Part shown: one piece after another, positions 23,364 to 34,290 of the stretch | How positions within the stretch are numbered: position 1 is the first letter of the stretch | How the letters are laid out: each line of letters opens with the position of its first letter | Assembly: GCA_963169105.1 (NCBI GenBank) | Contig: OY720636.1 | Coordinates: forward strand, 149,540,500-149,604,499 | From: Ceriagrion tenellum | Taxonomy: Eukaryota > Arthropoda > Insecta > Odonata > Coenagrionidae | DNA length: 64,000 bases | Reading direction: 5' to 3' | The notes under the pieces: generated by a model | Seen by the model: only the letters and a program-made list of their open reading frames with translations | Told to the model about the DNA's origin: nothing | The model's database searches: none | Translations under genes and position numbers: made by a program

Positions 23364-23897
23364 TTATGCCGATTGTTGTTTTCTTTCTCTTTCCTTAAGT
23401 AAGCTGAGGATAGGCTTCCAGGCGGAACTCAAGGCAATACCAAAATCGCTATTGACGTTGTAGCTCTCCAATTTAATCTTCATAGCCTCTTTGGTGAGTC
23501 TATACCAATAGCTAGATGCTCTGTGGAGTAATTGGGTCTTTTCAAAGTCAAAGAGATGGTCATTTGTGAGGCTATGTTCCGCTACCGCCAATTTTTCTGG
23601 ATGGAAGAGCCTATTACAGCTCCGGTGTTCCTTTACTCTCTTCTCAATTGGGCGGCCAGTTTCTCCAATGTAAACTTTACCGCACTTACACGGGATGCGG
23701 TAGACTCCTGATGTTTTTAAACCAAGTGGGTCTTTTACCCTCACAAGCTGGCTTCGTATTTTCCTTGGTGGTAAGTGGATTGTGTGAATGTTTTGCCTGT
23801 TCAGTATCCTAGATATTTTTCCCGATACAGATGAAATATACGGGGCGTTGACAGTTAAACACTGTGTAACCTTGTGTGAAGCCCGAGAGAACTTCAT
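23364..23897 (-). CDS. PLE GIY-YIG endonuclease fragment (truncated ORF)
   Basis: Of 177 codons without a stop, the first 17 or so derive from the inverted terminal repeat. From about residue 18 the ORF matches the end of a PLE polyprotein: a linker with ILNRQNIHTIHLPPRKI, then the nuclease core SGVYRIPCKCGKVYIGETG, then a conserved R (GRPIEKRV) and the LAVAEHSLTNDH and DFEKTQLLHR segments. The SSAWKP segment near the end is typical of the PLE C-terminus. In PLEs this domain nicks target DNA to prime reverse transcription. The frame is open and the core residues visible in the motif are kept. With no RT and no evident promoter, though, it is a remnant rather than a working gene, and the ATG is an accident of the junction. 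Confidence 0.75.
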   Translation of the reverse strand: MKFSRASHKVTQCLTVNAPYISSVSGKISRILNRQNIHTIHLPPRKIRSQLVRVKDPLGLKTSGVYRIPCKCGKVYIGETGRPIEKRVKEHRSCNRLFHPEKLAVAEHSLTNDHLFDFEKTQLLHRASSYWYRLTKEAMKIKLESYNVNSDFGIALSSAWKPILSLLKERERKQQSA

Positions 23898-23945
23898 TAA
23901 TACGATTTGCCAGGAAAATTTTAAATCATATATGGTAAAGTTTTT
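23847..23945 (+). repeat. Inverted fragment of the PLE terminal repeat
   Basis: Begins gttgacagttaaacac, the counterpart of the sequence just 3' of the hammerhead stem III in the sense terminal repeat. Similarity is strong to about 23910 and weak after that. Confidence 0.7.
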
Positions 23946-24076
23946 ATTTTTCTGGGAAAAACTAATAATATATCGATTCGTTAAAACTGTTGAGCTTTAT
24001 CAACAGATCAACCATAGATGTATGTTGTAAATGACAAGTATAACTTAGTTATTCCACATAGATTTATAAACAGGGT

Positions 24077-24112
24077 GACCTAGGTTTCGACGAAGCTCGT
24101 TATCATCAGGTA
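24077..24112 (-). ncRNA. Hammerhead ribozyme motif, left arm
   Basis: Minus strand: CUGAUGA, UA, stem II ACGA/UCGU with GCU loop, C, GAAA, palindromic CCUAGG stem III. On this arm the base after CCUAGG is followed by a purine-containing cleavage dinucleotide rather than UC. Confidence 0.55.
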
Positions 24113-24415
24113 CAGTATTACAAGAAAACATTGAATATATAGTCACACAAAATGGGGGAGGTAGAGGTGGTGTAAGAGGTTTGGGGAGATGGGAGTTAAA
24201 AGGTTGGGGAAGGGTAGGTGGGAAGGGGTAATGGTTTGCAAGAAGGAGTGGAAGAGAAGGAGTGCAAGGAGGAGACTCCTCCTTGAAAACCATTACCCCT
24301 TCCCACCTACCCTTCCCCAACGTTCGAACTCCCATCTCTCCCCACTCCCCATACACCACCTCTACCTCCCCCATTTTGTGTGACTATATATTCACTGTTT
24401 TCTTGTAATACTGTA

Positions 24416-24452
24416 CCTGATGATGACCAGCTTCGTCGAAACCTAGGTCGCC
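24416..24452 (+). ncRNA. Hammerhead ribozyme motif, right arm
   Basis: CUGAUGA, U, stem II GAC/GUC with a 7 nt loop (CAGCUUC), GAAA, palindromic CCUAGG, UC. The core is complete, but stem I next to the core has little pairing in this copy. Confidence 0.6.
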
Positions 24453-24739
24453 CTGTTAATAAATCTATGTGGAATAACTAAGTTATACTTTTAATTTACA
24501 TTGTTAAACTAATTCTACTAAGTCACACCCGAGACGACGGCATAGCTGTATACTTTATTTTTCATATTTTTCGCTTGATGACAAAACAATATAATCTGGG
24601 CATATTATTTAAATAAGAGATATATGATTCTCTCCTCCGCTGTAAGGAGTTTATTTATCTGATTCACCATTTTCACTCATCTTCTTTTCTTAATCTCGTC
24701 CTCCGTGACTCCGTCACCCCAAGCGTATTTATTTCAACT

Positions 24740-25060
24740 GACGTCAATGATTGCGCGATATATTTCCAAGTTCAGCTGAGCTATATCTGGCGAAATCTTA
24801 ACGAGGTTCTCAATAGCTTTGTGAAAATCCACAATAATACCATACGATTTCGGTGCGTTGTAACACCGCATATGTTTTCGCGGTCAATCGAGTCCTTTGC
24901 CTTCTCAAAATCCATGAAACTCAATGCAAAATACGTGATTCTGTATTTTTGGGAGGAAATGATGGATTTCAAGCTCACGATCTGTTGTTCACATCAACGC
25001 CCTTTTCCAAATTCCTCTCGTCTTGCTCTCATGATCCAATTGTTCTTCCGCTGCTTTCGC
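24740..25060 (-). pseudogene. LINE reverse transcriptase relic (motif A)
   Basis: Minus strand contains FMDFEKAKDSIDREN at about 24860-24910, a close match to the FxDFEKAFDSIDRE block around RT motif A of RTE-like or related endonuclease-RT LINEs. The first D (DFEKA) is present; the F of KAFD is changed to K. The following codons (VLLWIFTKLLRTS) keep the length and hydrophobic character of the next helix but are degenerate. No motif B or C could be found downstream, so only a small piece survives. Confidence 0.6.
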
Positions 25061-26204
25061 TAGGACAGCCCATTTGGGGATTTCGTGGTTTAATGGGCGG
25101 AGTGAGACACCGCGACAGCTGTTCCCATCTGTCTTGTCCCCTTCCTCATGAAGTTCATTACTCAAAAGGCTTCCTTCCAGCCCAGCGGAAGTCTTCCAGT
25201 CTCTTTTTTTTAGCGTTTCCGTTGCCTTTTCTCTTGCATTCTTCTACTACTCAACTGCACTACAGCTCACTATGTATTAAGGCTTCCATTAGCACTTCTT
25301 TGTTTTTTAATTTATTTGTGCCATTTGCCAAATCATCCTTAGAGGAGCGGTTGGGGTCATTAAAACAAGCTATCTGAACCTTAAAGTCGAAACATTTATC
25401 AGAACATTTGCAGTTTAATATTCTTTTAAAATGTACGGCTAACATTTCAGATTCACTGGCATGCTTTAAAGCAAAGGCTCCCTGGGTGTACTTGTAGGGA
25501 GTACCGCGTGGGTTAGACTCTGCAGGAAAACTTGAATTAATTCCTTCTTTTGCTTCTCTTTAAATCGTTTTCTATATTTTTCGTAGTCATTTCTCGTCAA
25601 TGACTTTTCTTAACCTTTCCGCTCATCTTGGTTGTTGTCCTCATACTACCCTCCAAGTTATCTTAACTTCCTATAGTTTTAATGACATTCCGTTTATATT
25701 ACGCTTCTCACCATTTTGGAGAAGCATTTTTACTTTCAAAATTCATCTAATTTCACGTTTAGCGGCTCAAGTTTGCGAAATAAATTCTTCAGCTGCTTGT
25801 GTCCACAAAATCATTGAATTCGACCCCAACCATGCGGTACCGGACTTCCGTCGCATCCGTGAAGTTTTTGGTTTTGTTTCCAATTTTTTTTGTATTTTGT
25901 AGTTTGGAGCCAACTTTAATTTTGGAAGATGATTGTCTCAGTCCAACATCACTGTACTGTTCACTATGACGTTTTACATTGTTTTAGACTTCCTCCATTG
26001 CTTTAGACTTCCACGCTCCAGGCTGTTAGCTATGTGTTTGATGCTCATGTGATTAGTAAACTTCATTTAGAATTAGCATAAACATATACAGTAAAAATTC
26101 TGTCCACATCTAAAATTTTTTTGAAGGAAAAACTAAATTGATACAGAGTTTACAGAATGCGTTGATTTGATTTCATTTCCCCATGTGAAGCTTAGTGTTT
26201 CATT
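25061..26204. other. No gene seen
   Basis: T-rich DNA. A 100-codon ORF at 25600-25902 has no recognisable domain. Confidence 0.5.
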
Positions 26205-26294
26205 GTATTCAAGGTTAATTGGATTTGACTATTTTCCAGGTGAATAATCGAAAAGTCTTCTCCATTTAGAGAAAGTCTAATTATAATAAACAGA
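26205..26294 (+). repeat. Direct repeat copy 1 (about 90 bp)
   Basis: Shares tgactattttccaggtgaat and flanking sequence with 27541-27631 in the same orientation, including ggttaattgg at the start and aacaga at the end. A handful of substitutions separate the copies. Confidence 0.8.
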
Positions 26295-27540
26295 CTCTCT
26301 GAAGACGGGGAAATTTTGCATTTCGATGCCAGAAATTGAGGAGGCCCAAATTACGTCAAATACAATGGAATATTTTGAGAGAATCACATGGCAGTTTGAA
26401 ACCCCTCCAAAGAATTTACGGTTAAATGAGGGATCATAAACGCCCCAATGGCGAGTGGGCCAAATATCTTGCTTGTCTATCAGAGGTAATGGTGTAGCTA
26501 TGAATGTATGTGGTGTAGAATGGTGTAGAATGAATGAATGAATTAATAGACCAACATTTTCGTCTACCAAGGTGTTCTCTCTCTCTAATTGCTTTATAAG
26601 AAATTCACAAATTTTGACTATAATTTTGTCAATCTCCCAGAAATGAATCATTAAATATTTGGACTCGATTTAACGCGGAGGAACACATTCTCTCTATCGT
26701 GGAATGGTTTTTGTGAGGCTGAATGAACAATTTTTCCGCCCTCTTAATATGGAGAAGATAATCAGTGAATATTGTGCTAATCTCTGTTCGAGCTAACGTC
26801 CTGGAATGAGAAATCAACGGCCTTCAATGACCAATTTAAGTTAACATTGCTACTTCATCCACTCCGGTTAACTCAACCTATTTAATTCATCCGGCAATGG
26901 TGCTGGGAAATAACACTTCTTACCCTTAACACTCCATCGGTGGAGCGAATGGTTATTTTGAAATCCGCCTGAGTGCCCTAATACGTACCTCAATTGGCCA
27001 ATCGTAATTTTCTCTATATCCATTTGATGTTCTTAAATACTTTTTCTGGACACTAGACTTTAATCGTAGCGTGTAGACCTGTTTAGTCTATCTCGTCCCT
27101 CTCTGCAGATCGAGAGCGGCTCTAAGTCCTACCTTCGTCGTTCAAACTCTTGAGATCATTTTTTCACTTCTCGATTCCCGAACAAAAATAGATTCGAGAG
27201 CCAACCAATTGGTTTAAAGAAATCTGGCTCAACAAATGGAAGGCATTAGTGTAGTTACGAGTCAAATAATTTCCTTTCGAACCACCGTTTTTATTTGAGG
27301 CCAAAGGTTTAGCCATTAACCCCAAATCTCCCCGTTGCTCGCGGTAGATTTACGGACTATAACAAAAATAATTTTTTTACCCAGCACATAATCTCTTAAT
27401 ACGATGTCTAATCAGATAGGTATAGATATTTGGTCGATACTTTGATTTAATGGAATAGTACATTGGTAAATGGACAACCTTACAAGAAATAATAATAAGG
27501 ATCACCCAAAAATGGCATTCACTTGTGAGACGGCACTAAT
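26295..27540. other. Spacer between direct repeats; no gene seen
   Basis: 1.25 kb of ordinary AT-rich DNA without an ORF over about 60 codons, polypurine tract or tRNA primer site. The flanking direct repeats are therefore not evidence for an LTR element. Confidence 0.4.
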
Positions 27541-27631
27541 CATTCAAAAGGTTAATTGGGTTTGACTATTTTCCAGGTGAATAATCTAACAGTCTTCTCC
27601 ATTTAAAGAGAGCCTAATTATAACAAACAGA
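27541..27631 (+). repeat. Direct repeat copy 2
   Basis: Second copy of the 26205-26294 segment, 1.34 kb downstream, same orientation. Confidence 0.8.
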
Positions 27632-28984
27632 TAACATCATCTGACTGTGTTATTCGCAAAAAAATGGCAGCTTTTAATTCTCAAACGCTTACACAAATGG
27701 CATCGGCAAATGACTGTATACTAAATTCAATACAAAGAAATTGTGGTCAAAAATAAGAAGCAAAATGTCGTGAAATGACTTTATTCAGCCGGAATATTTT
27801 ATGAAAATTGTGTGTGTAATGGAATTCATTTGGATATTTTGGTGATGTAATTGAAAGAATTTCAAGATATTTTCCTGAAAGGGAATTCAATATTTCGAAT
27901 AAATCGCCTAACACTATGAAAAATATGCCCCTGCATTGTTTAGATAAGGCGAATGCAGTTATTGAAGCGAGAATCTATGAAATTGTGACAGTGTGTACTT
28001 GAGAAAGATATGAAGACGTTTTTACATCAGGGTAAAGGAACACGCATTTGATTTTTTTAAACAGTCGTGAGGAGATGAGCAACTTCGTCAGACACCTCTT
28101 GAATCATGACCATAAGAGTGATTTTTAAGTTAAAGTGTTGCATTTTATCAATGACTTACATGAGCTACAAGATTTGGAACAGCTCAGATTTTAAATTAAA
28201 TTGTGACGCCGAAGTTAATCTCCTCAGTAAGTGTCTGTTATCCGCCATTTCCCCAATATCCTCTCGAGGTCGTTGTCAACCAAACTTTCGCCCACTGCTC
28301 CTACTCATCAACACGTTCACCTCTTCTACCGTCCTCTCCCTCCGCCTCCATCTTACCGGTTATAATCTTAGGGGAACTTTTGCAAAGCATCTAAAAGTAA
28401 TACATAAGCATTTAAACTCGGATTCTTTGACTGCCTATGCTTTGTAAAAATGTCCGCTCGAAACTAAATTCATTGATAAAATATCTCATAGTATGAGGAG
28501 AACGCACGTATTTTTAAATTTATGTGAAGGAATGAATCGATAAAGGAGAAAATATTTCTTGCAGATTGTTCTGTGTCTGGATTTCCCATCAAGCTTTTAC
28601 CCAGTTAGCTTGAACTATTTGTTCAAAAATTGACTTATAAATCCCCTCCTGTCGTCTTTTCTTTCAATTTGGATCCAATTTCTTGGTTTGGGTGCCACTG
28701 TTTTCCTTATCTTTATCTAAAATCCAAATTAGTGAGCTTCTTTGATTTCAGGGCAAAACTGCTTCAGGAAATAAATCATTAAATATTTTGCAAAAAACAT
28801 GATAGAAAAATGGCTGAATGAAAAGGCTGCTCAAAATGTTTCGCAGCCAAAAGGAATTAAAGTTAAGTATCAGCTATGATTGACGGAATGGTTGTAGAGT
28901 AAAGGAAGAAGAGATTAATGGGAGAATTGCTGTCTCATATTTATTTTTAATGGAGGGGAAAAGGTCTAATTAAGGGTGGTATAT
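27632..28984. other. No gene seen
   Basis: AT-rich; overlapping short ORFs at 28106-28447 lack any recognisable motif. Confidence 0.5.
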
Positions 28985-29440
28985 GGGATTCTAAACATCC
29001 TCGACCGGGAAAGTATGCAAAAAGACGGGTCGTAATTCCACATTTTTTATCGGAGAGAATTGTAATACCGGCCAAAGTGGCCCACTTACATGTAAATTAC
29101 TGGTACGATTTTTTCTGATATAATTTTTTTTTAAATCGGTTAATATCATTTGTGAGAATGTATGCCTCGAAGTAACGTAATTTCGGCGGAATTCCCATTA
29201 ATTTTAGTCAGACCAACCATAATTTGAGGCAGACGATGTCCCTTGCATTTAAGTAGACATTCAAGCCTCGGCATACTAGTTACATGGGGGGCCTGGGATG
29301 CTACCTCTGGGACCGGAGAATAGGGGGTAAATTCAGTATAATCGAGAAGTTATGAAGTTCCACGAGCACATGAATTGACAAGTTCTTACTGGGTGCCTGA
29401 GCTATTCTAGAGTGCGATACGGTAAGTCATATTAAATAGT
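28985..29440 (+). repeat. Left inverted arm
   Basis: Partner of 31800-32355. The best conserved block is 29085-29100 (gtggcccacttacat). Confidence 0.65.
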
Positions 29441-30596
29441 ACTATTACAATGTTGCATTGAACCGTGCTCCCCCTCCACCCCACTCCACCAATTGGCACC
29501 TTTTGACGACAGTAGTGTTTCCTGCCTTTCCCTTCTCAGCCCTGGCAGCCAGGGACAAGCTTCCCGCCTGACATTCTCACGGTTGCATCACTACAGATCA
29601 CAAACATCTTATTTCGATTCTTTTGTACGCCAGTTTCTGTGGATCTTCTAGTTCCTCAGTTCTCAGACGTAGTCCCTTTTACTCTTTTGTTTTACGTCGT
29701 TTCACTGATTTCGTGACTGTGCACTTTGAATTTGCGTAGCTTTTCTTATAACCATCATAATGTCACTCAAGAACTTTGTTCTTTGAGGGATAAATCATTA
29801 CCCGTTTAATGAAAACCCCAAGAATTTGAAGAAGTAAAACATCTAAAGAAGAAAGATGTTCTCCTTTGCTATCTGAAAGTTCGGCGGCAAATTTGCTTAG
29901 CGTCCCAAAAACTTGAGCCAGTTTATTTATCTTTAGCCCGCCAAGTTGAAATCTAGATGCTAGATACCATCTGGGATGAAGCATCTATTCCAACAGCATC
30001 ACGTAACAGGAAGTACACGCTGTCATGATGTACACATTCGCGTAAAGAAAGTTGTAAAGAGAAAAATTATAATTATAAACAAATCATGATTAATGAGAAT
30101 GTTTTTATCAGATTAGTTCACGTATTTTTTTGAAATTGGCCTCAGTAAATGTAATGGCTTTTCTGCACGTACTTGTTCCATGGACAAAAACTTCCTATTC
30201 TCGAGAACCAGTTTTTTCTTGATCCGAGCGGTCCAAGATTCGGTTACATTGGGTCAGTTTTCTTACCTGTTACAGACAAATTAAATTTGATCATTTAAAC
30301 ACATTTAAATTTACAGTTAACATAAGCGTGCACGTTCCGACCCTTTTTCGGTCACCTGATTCACTTCTTTGCTGGTGCTTCCTCACTGTCCTTTCCAAAT
30401 AACGGCCGACACTTCGGTGATGCTGATGCAGGTGTAGAGGAAAAAGCCAATGATAGTCCTGCTATGGATGGGGTATTCAGCAAACTATTCACTAAACTCG
30501 GATACAGAACATCTAATATCAAACTATACTTGACTGAAACTTGATTGAGATGAAAGAACAACACTTAGTATAATCCACACAAATTTTAATGGTATA

Positions 30597-30635
30597 AGCC
30601 CAACCGGTTTCAACACTTTCGTGTAATTATCAAGG
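30597..30635 (-). ncRNA. Diverged hammerhead-like motif (sense terminal repeat)
   Basis: Minus strand: CUUGAUAA replaces CUGANGA, then UU, stem II ACAC/GUGU with GAAA loop, GAAA, palindromic CCGG, UU. The layout is kept but the core is non-consensus. Confidence 0.5.
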
Positions 30636-30975
30636 GATAATACAGTTCGTTTTTTGGCGAGCACGTATTTATATTTTATGTCGGAAGAGGGGGGGATTGG
30701 GGTTGAGGAAGGTATGACTAAGGGTGAAGGTTAAGGTTGAAGCATCGGGCTGGAGGTGGACGTAACCAAATATTTTCTGGAACGGAGGGGACAGGAACTT
30801 GGTAGAGAGGAGAATGATGTAATGGTACCGAGTCATTTAACAAATCGAAACAAAACTGCTTAGAGTGCGTCAAAATTTCCAAGTTCTCAGTAAAATCCAG
30901 TTTGGCACCTTTGTCAATAACATGTAAAACATCACAAACAAAATATCTCTCATACCAATAAGAATTGTATTATCC

Positions 30976-31010
30976 CTTGAGAATGACACGAAAGTGTTGA
31001 AACCGGTCGG
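30976..31010 (+). ncRNA. Diverged hammerhead-like motif (inverted terminal repeat)
   Basis: CUUGAGAA, U, stem II ACAC/GUGU (GAAA loop), GAAA, palindromic CCGG, UC. It has the same variant core as 30597 and 40286. Confidence 0.5.
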
Positions 31011-31799
31011 GCTTATACCATTAAAGTTTGTGTGGATTATACAAAGTGATCTTATTTCATCTCAATATATTCAAAATTCCCCAAAGTAAGCTCGCAAATC
31101 ATTGAAGATATATGAAACTTGATTGCTTGGAATTACGACTGCTTAGAGATATGACGTAAACGAGATGCTGAGGCACTTACAGCGTTAACTGTGCTTTGCG
31201 CTGCTTTCAAAGCTGGAATGATACATTCTGATCAATCTAGCGACAGAACATCTGTTTTAATTTGAACAAATTAAGACATATGAGAAACTTATTGTTGCTC
31301 AGAATTGAAAATAACAAAGTTCTACTCATGAAGATCCAATCTCATAATAGTCTATACTTTGATGGGATCAAAACTCACACAAATGTTGTCAGGGAAGAGT
31401 ACTTATTGCTTGTGGCTGAACTTAACCATCAATAAGTTGGCCACGTTACACCATCCTCTGGCTCTGCACATCATGAGAGACTGGCTATTTTTTTGTACGA
31501 GTATGTCATGAATCATCTCAATATGGTTGTTGATTCGATGAAGTTGATGTTCTTAGTTTAAATAAATTGAAAATAAATGCTGGTTGTAAAGGAGGTATCC
31601 GTCAAGAGTAAAAGGAATAGATAAGATAACGTTTGGAATGGGCTGTTTGCCATTTGCATTTCAACAAATTTCCGTTCCGATCTTTCTTCATGCATATTAA
31701 TGACGCTTGTTCAAGTCACCTGTCTAACATGAGTGCCAAATGTTCATAGTTACAAGCCAATGAAAAGCTTCCAGTGGTGTCATTTTAACCAATAAAATG

Positions 31800-32355
31800 T
31801 GGTTTACCTTACCGCAGCCCTGGAGAGCCAGCAAAACTCAGTAAGGACCTGAAGTACTCGGTTGCTAGGCAAGCATCGCTGGCCAGATGAGCGAGGAGCG
31901 GCTGAACCGCATATTCTTACTTAGTTTTTCCCCATTGTTCCGACGTCAGGGAAGGCATCGCTGGCCATCATAAGAGGCATATAACTGGCATAATGAGGCT
32001 TGAATGTCAGGTTTCATCGTAAGTGACATTATATTACCCAAAAAAAATGGTGGCTTTAACCGAACTGAAAATTAATGACAATAATATCATTAATCATTTC
32101 TGTTGTAAATAATATGCTAAGTGGTATATACTATTTTGGTATTTTCAGTCAAAATTGCGAAGCTTCGAGGCAAAAATTCACAAAAAAGATATGCGGAAAA
32201 TATTATTATGTAAAATATTATAATGCGGAAAAGTATTCATATCTGTAATTTCTATGTAAGTGGGCCACTTGGGCCGGGTATTTCAATCCGCTCGGAGAAA
32301 AAAGTGGAAAACCGACGTACCCTAGGGTGCAACTTTTCTCTGGCCGTTTTCGGGA
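31800..32355 (-). repeat. Right inverted arm
   Basis: Partner of 28985-29440. It is about 100 bp longer through insertions, mainly at 32090-32150. Confidence 0.65.
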
Positions 32356-33419
32356 ATCAGTGTGTCACGTATTATATTTAATACAAATAAATTATTATGT
32401 ATGTATGTATAAATAAATCAATAATAAATAACTTATATTACTTATAAAAATGATTCTTTACCACAAATGAAAAACATTAAAAGTAGAAATGAAGCATTTT
32501 AGTAGCCCTTAAGGTGCCCTTGTTGTGGGGCTTACATCAGTATCACCATGCAATAATGGTATTCATTCTTAACATGTTGGCTTCTGAGTACATTTAAAGC
32601 TTTAGAATTATATTACCGCATAGAATAAATCCTAACTTTTAACAATTTAAATAAGTTTAAATCAAATTCTGTTCAACTTATGACAAACAACATGCAGATT
32701 GCTGAATAAAAGTTCAATATCACTTACACCTAGAAACCCAATTTTATCCTCCTGTGATGATTTTCTTGTGTATTTTTTTCTTTTTTATCATCGTGGATAA
32801 ATAAAATATTACTTCCCGTACATAGGTAATACATCTTTAAAACAGGGTAATAGTTTTCTTTGGTGATATTTATTCATTTTTTTTTCGCAAATCAAAGAAA
32901 CGATTCTTGGGAAGTAAGCTTTTAATATTGCCACTCCATGAGTAATTTTGTTTTAAGTGTATAAAAATACAAATTACCAATTGATAGTATATTTAACTCG
33001 ACAAACATGAGGAAAAGCGAGGAAGAATCTGATTTTCTGCAAAACGATTTACAAAATTCTCTTCTGCAAGTACATTCATGGATTAAATTTTTTTGATGTG
33101 CTCCTCCCCAGCATTGAATAGGTAATTTTGATTATAAAGAGTTGAATAAAATACTTGAAAAAGACAGAAGACAATTATGACACATAAAAGATATAACTTT
33201 TAAGGACAGTTTCGCGATGTTGTTTTGATATCGTTGGTATTTTGAGTCCGCTTACATTAATAATCAACTATTAACCCTATGTGTATAAATTCTGAAAAAC
33301 CTTCTATCAGGATGGAATTTGAAAGGGTTCTTTGAGAATCATTCAAGAAAACGATACATAATGTTACGTTCTCTTTATATCTCCTGCGTTGATCGAATGT
33401 CATGTTTTTACATTTTGTG
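32356..33419. other. No gene seen
   Basis: AT-rich, with an ATGT-type microsatellite at about 32394-32411. Nothing else recognisable. Confidence 0.5.
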
Positions 33420-33850
33420 GTTAAAGACTCCGACTCCGGTGTATTCCGATCGACTCAACTCCCGAGAATTGTCTGATCTTTTTCCATTTCTCCTCTAACA
33501 ATTTTTCAGGATTCAAATAGCTATTTAAGACAATATTGTCTGCGTAAGTTGTCATACTCCCATGAACCTTTTTAATCAGACAGGTTGTTGAGGATTATCT
33601 AGATAGCGATAGGTCCAAGAAACTAACCTCGCGGAACACCAACCTTCATTATTTTACATTCTCCGCAGCAGTCACTCACTCAAACTCTTAGAGAGCGCAT
33701 AAATAAATTGCTTTCAAACCACTGCGGATCAGTGCCGTTGATTCCATTTTTATATCATTTTTCTAAGAGGATATAGTTTCCAAGAGCATTGATAGTCTAT
33801 TTAATGTTAGAATAGGGTTGATGCAGGCTGGTTAAGATTAAATGCTCTAA
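33420..33850 (-). pseudogene. CR1/Jockey-type LINE RT relic (motifs B and C)
   Basis: On the minus strand, with frameshifts, the order is GTDPQWFESNL (the WFxSYL block), KVGVPRGSFLDLS (motif B, normally GVPQGSxLGPxLF), then HGSMTTYADN (motif C, normally YADD). A LLEEKWKKIRQFSG segment follows, corresponding to the helix before WFxxNxLxLN. The second catalytic aspartate of motif C is N, and stops are present. The correct order and spacing of four blocks make the assignment firm even though no block is intact. Its neighbour at 34920 is a different LINE type (RTE), so this is a separate insertion. Confidence 0.65.
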
Positions 33851-34194
33851 AAACACTCGGAAAATGATGTGTTAATGCGCCTTCAGTTTCAAAGTTACTC
33901 ATAAACAATACTGTTACGGGCTAATCATCTGAATTCTGAGAAGAGAGTTCAAATGCCTTTTTTATTAGCTTTTGGATGTTCACTGGAAGTGCTTAAAAAG
34001 AGATGTGGCATGATAACTTCCCACATTCATACGCCTTCCTTTCTTTTCAAGAGAATTTTTTGTCTGCTTCTAAGAGCTGAAGGAAAATCTTTTGTCAATA
34101 CACTTACAATGTACACGTATTCCAGCACAGGAGCCATAATTTCAATTGAAAAGGTAACACAGTTCTGTGAAATTCTCAGTGCAAAATCATTCGC

Positions 34195-34290
34195 CTGGTT
34201 TGAGATTTGAACCCGGAACACTCGACAATTCGAGGAGGGCTGCAAACAGTTGAACAGCACTGCACCATCTTTATTCCGAATTCCATTTCC
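34195..34290 (-). mobile_element. Possible tRNA-derived SINE head
   Basis: Minus strand has gttccgggttcaaatctc, a good match to a pol III B box with T-arm context. It is preceded by a tcgaattgtcgag stem like a tRNA anticodon arm. The A box is poor. No complete cloverleaf forms, so it is not a tRNA gene. Confidence 0.35.

Larger units (their letters stand above)
23205..23945 (-). mobile_element. 5'-truncated Penelope-like element flanked by inverted terminal repeats
   Basis: In minus orientation the element reads: an inverted fragment of its own terminal repeat (23945-23847), the C-terminal part of the PLE ORF with a GIY-YIG endonuclease (23846-23364), then the sense-orientation terminal repeat with a hammerhead (about 23345-23205). 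The inverted pair is clear: cagttaaacactgtgt...gcccgagagaacttcattaa (plus) against attaatgaagttctctcgggc...acacagtgtttaactg. RT is entirely missing. An inverted partial terminal repeat at the 5' end of a truncated copy is a known PLE feature. Confidence 0.8.
24037..24490. mobile_element. PLE-type terminal palindrome, nearly complete hairpin
   Basis: The whole segment is one large imperfect palindrome. Outer arms run from agtataacttagttattcc to the reverse complement ending at 24490. They pass through hammerheads on both sides, TATATA-like boxes (24384-24391 on the right) and long purine/pyrimidine tracts. The centre is perfectly symmetric around 24275 (ggaggag|actcctcc). Relative to the right arm, the left interior has an extra GAAGGAG-type expansion. 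No coding DNA remains. Confidence 0.75.
30544..31064 (-). mobile_element. 5'-truncated Penelope-like element between inverted terminal repeats
   Basis: Terminal repeat arms 30544-30646 and 30966-31064 are inverted copies (gattgagatgaaa..., aatccacacaaa, aaccggtt, gggataatac). On the minus strand, about 30965-30790 encodes the very end of a PLE ORF: VLHVIDKGAKLDF, then LLND and SPLY. This is the tail that follows the GIY-YIG domain and parallels KGKLDFMEECKI...VND in the 38.4 kb PLE. It is followed by a pyrimidine-rich tract (about 30780-30680), an ATAAAATATAAAT box (30667-30679) and then the hammerhead-like motif. The copy sits inside the 28985-32355 inverted-arm element. Confidence 0.75.
28985..32355. 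mobile_element. 3.4 kb element bounded by long degenerate inverted arms
   Basis: Left arm (28985 to about 29440) and right arm (about 31800 to 32355) are inverted copies at perhaps 65-75% identity with indels. Anchors in order are: AGTTGCA/AGTATGCA, TCCACATTTTTT against its partner, atgtaagtgggccac (both arms), TTTGTGA...TGCCTCGAAG, CATTAATTTT, acattcaagcctc, and CTTACTGAGT...GGTAAG. The colinear order of so many anchors rules out chance. A PLE copy (30544-31064) is nested inside. The non-PLE interior (29441-30543, 31065-31799) shows no transposase. The type (MITE-like foldback or inverted duplication of an older repeat) is not determined. Confidence 0.7.

Noticed and set aside
26205..27631. 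LTR retrotransposon bounded by the 90 bp direct repeats
   Set aside because: No TG...CA ends, primer binding site, polypurine tract, target-site duplication or gag-pol remains.
30327..30543. Stop-free plus frame ending KLFTKLGYRTSNIKLYLTET
   Set aside because: Protein-like at a glance, but it has no ATG, no usable splice acceptor in frame, and overlaps the boundary of a PLE terminal repeat. No family recognised.
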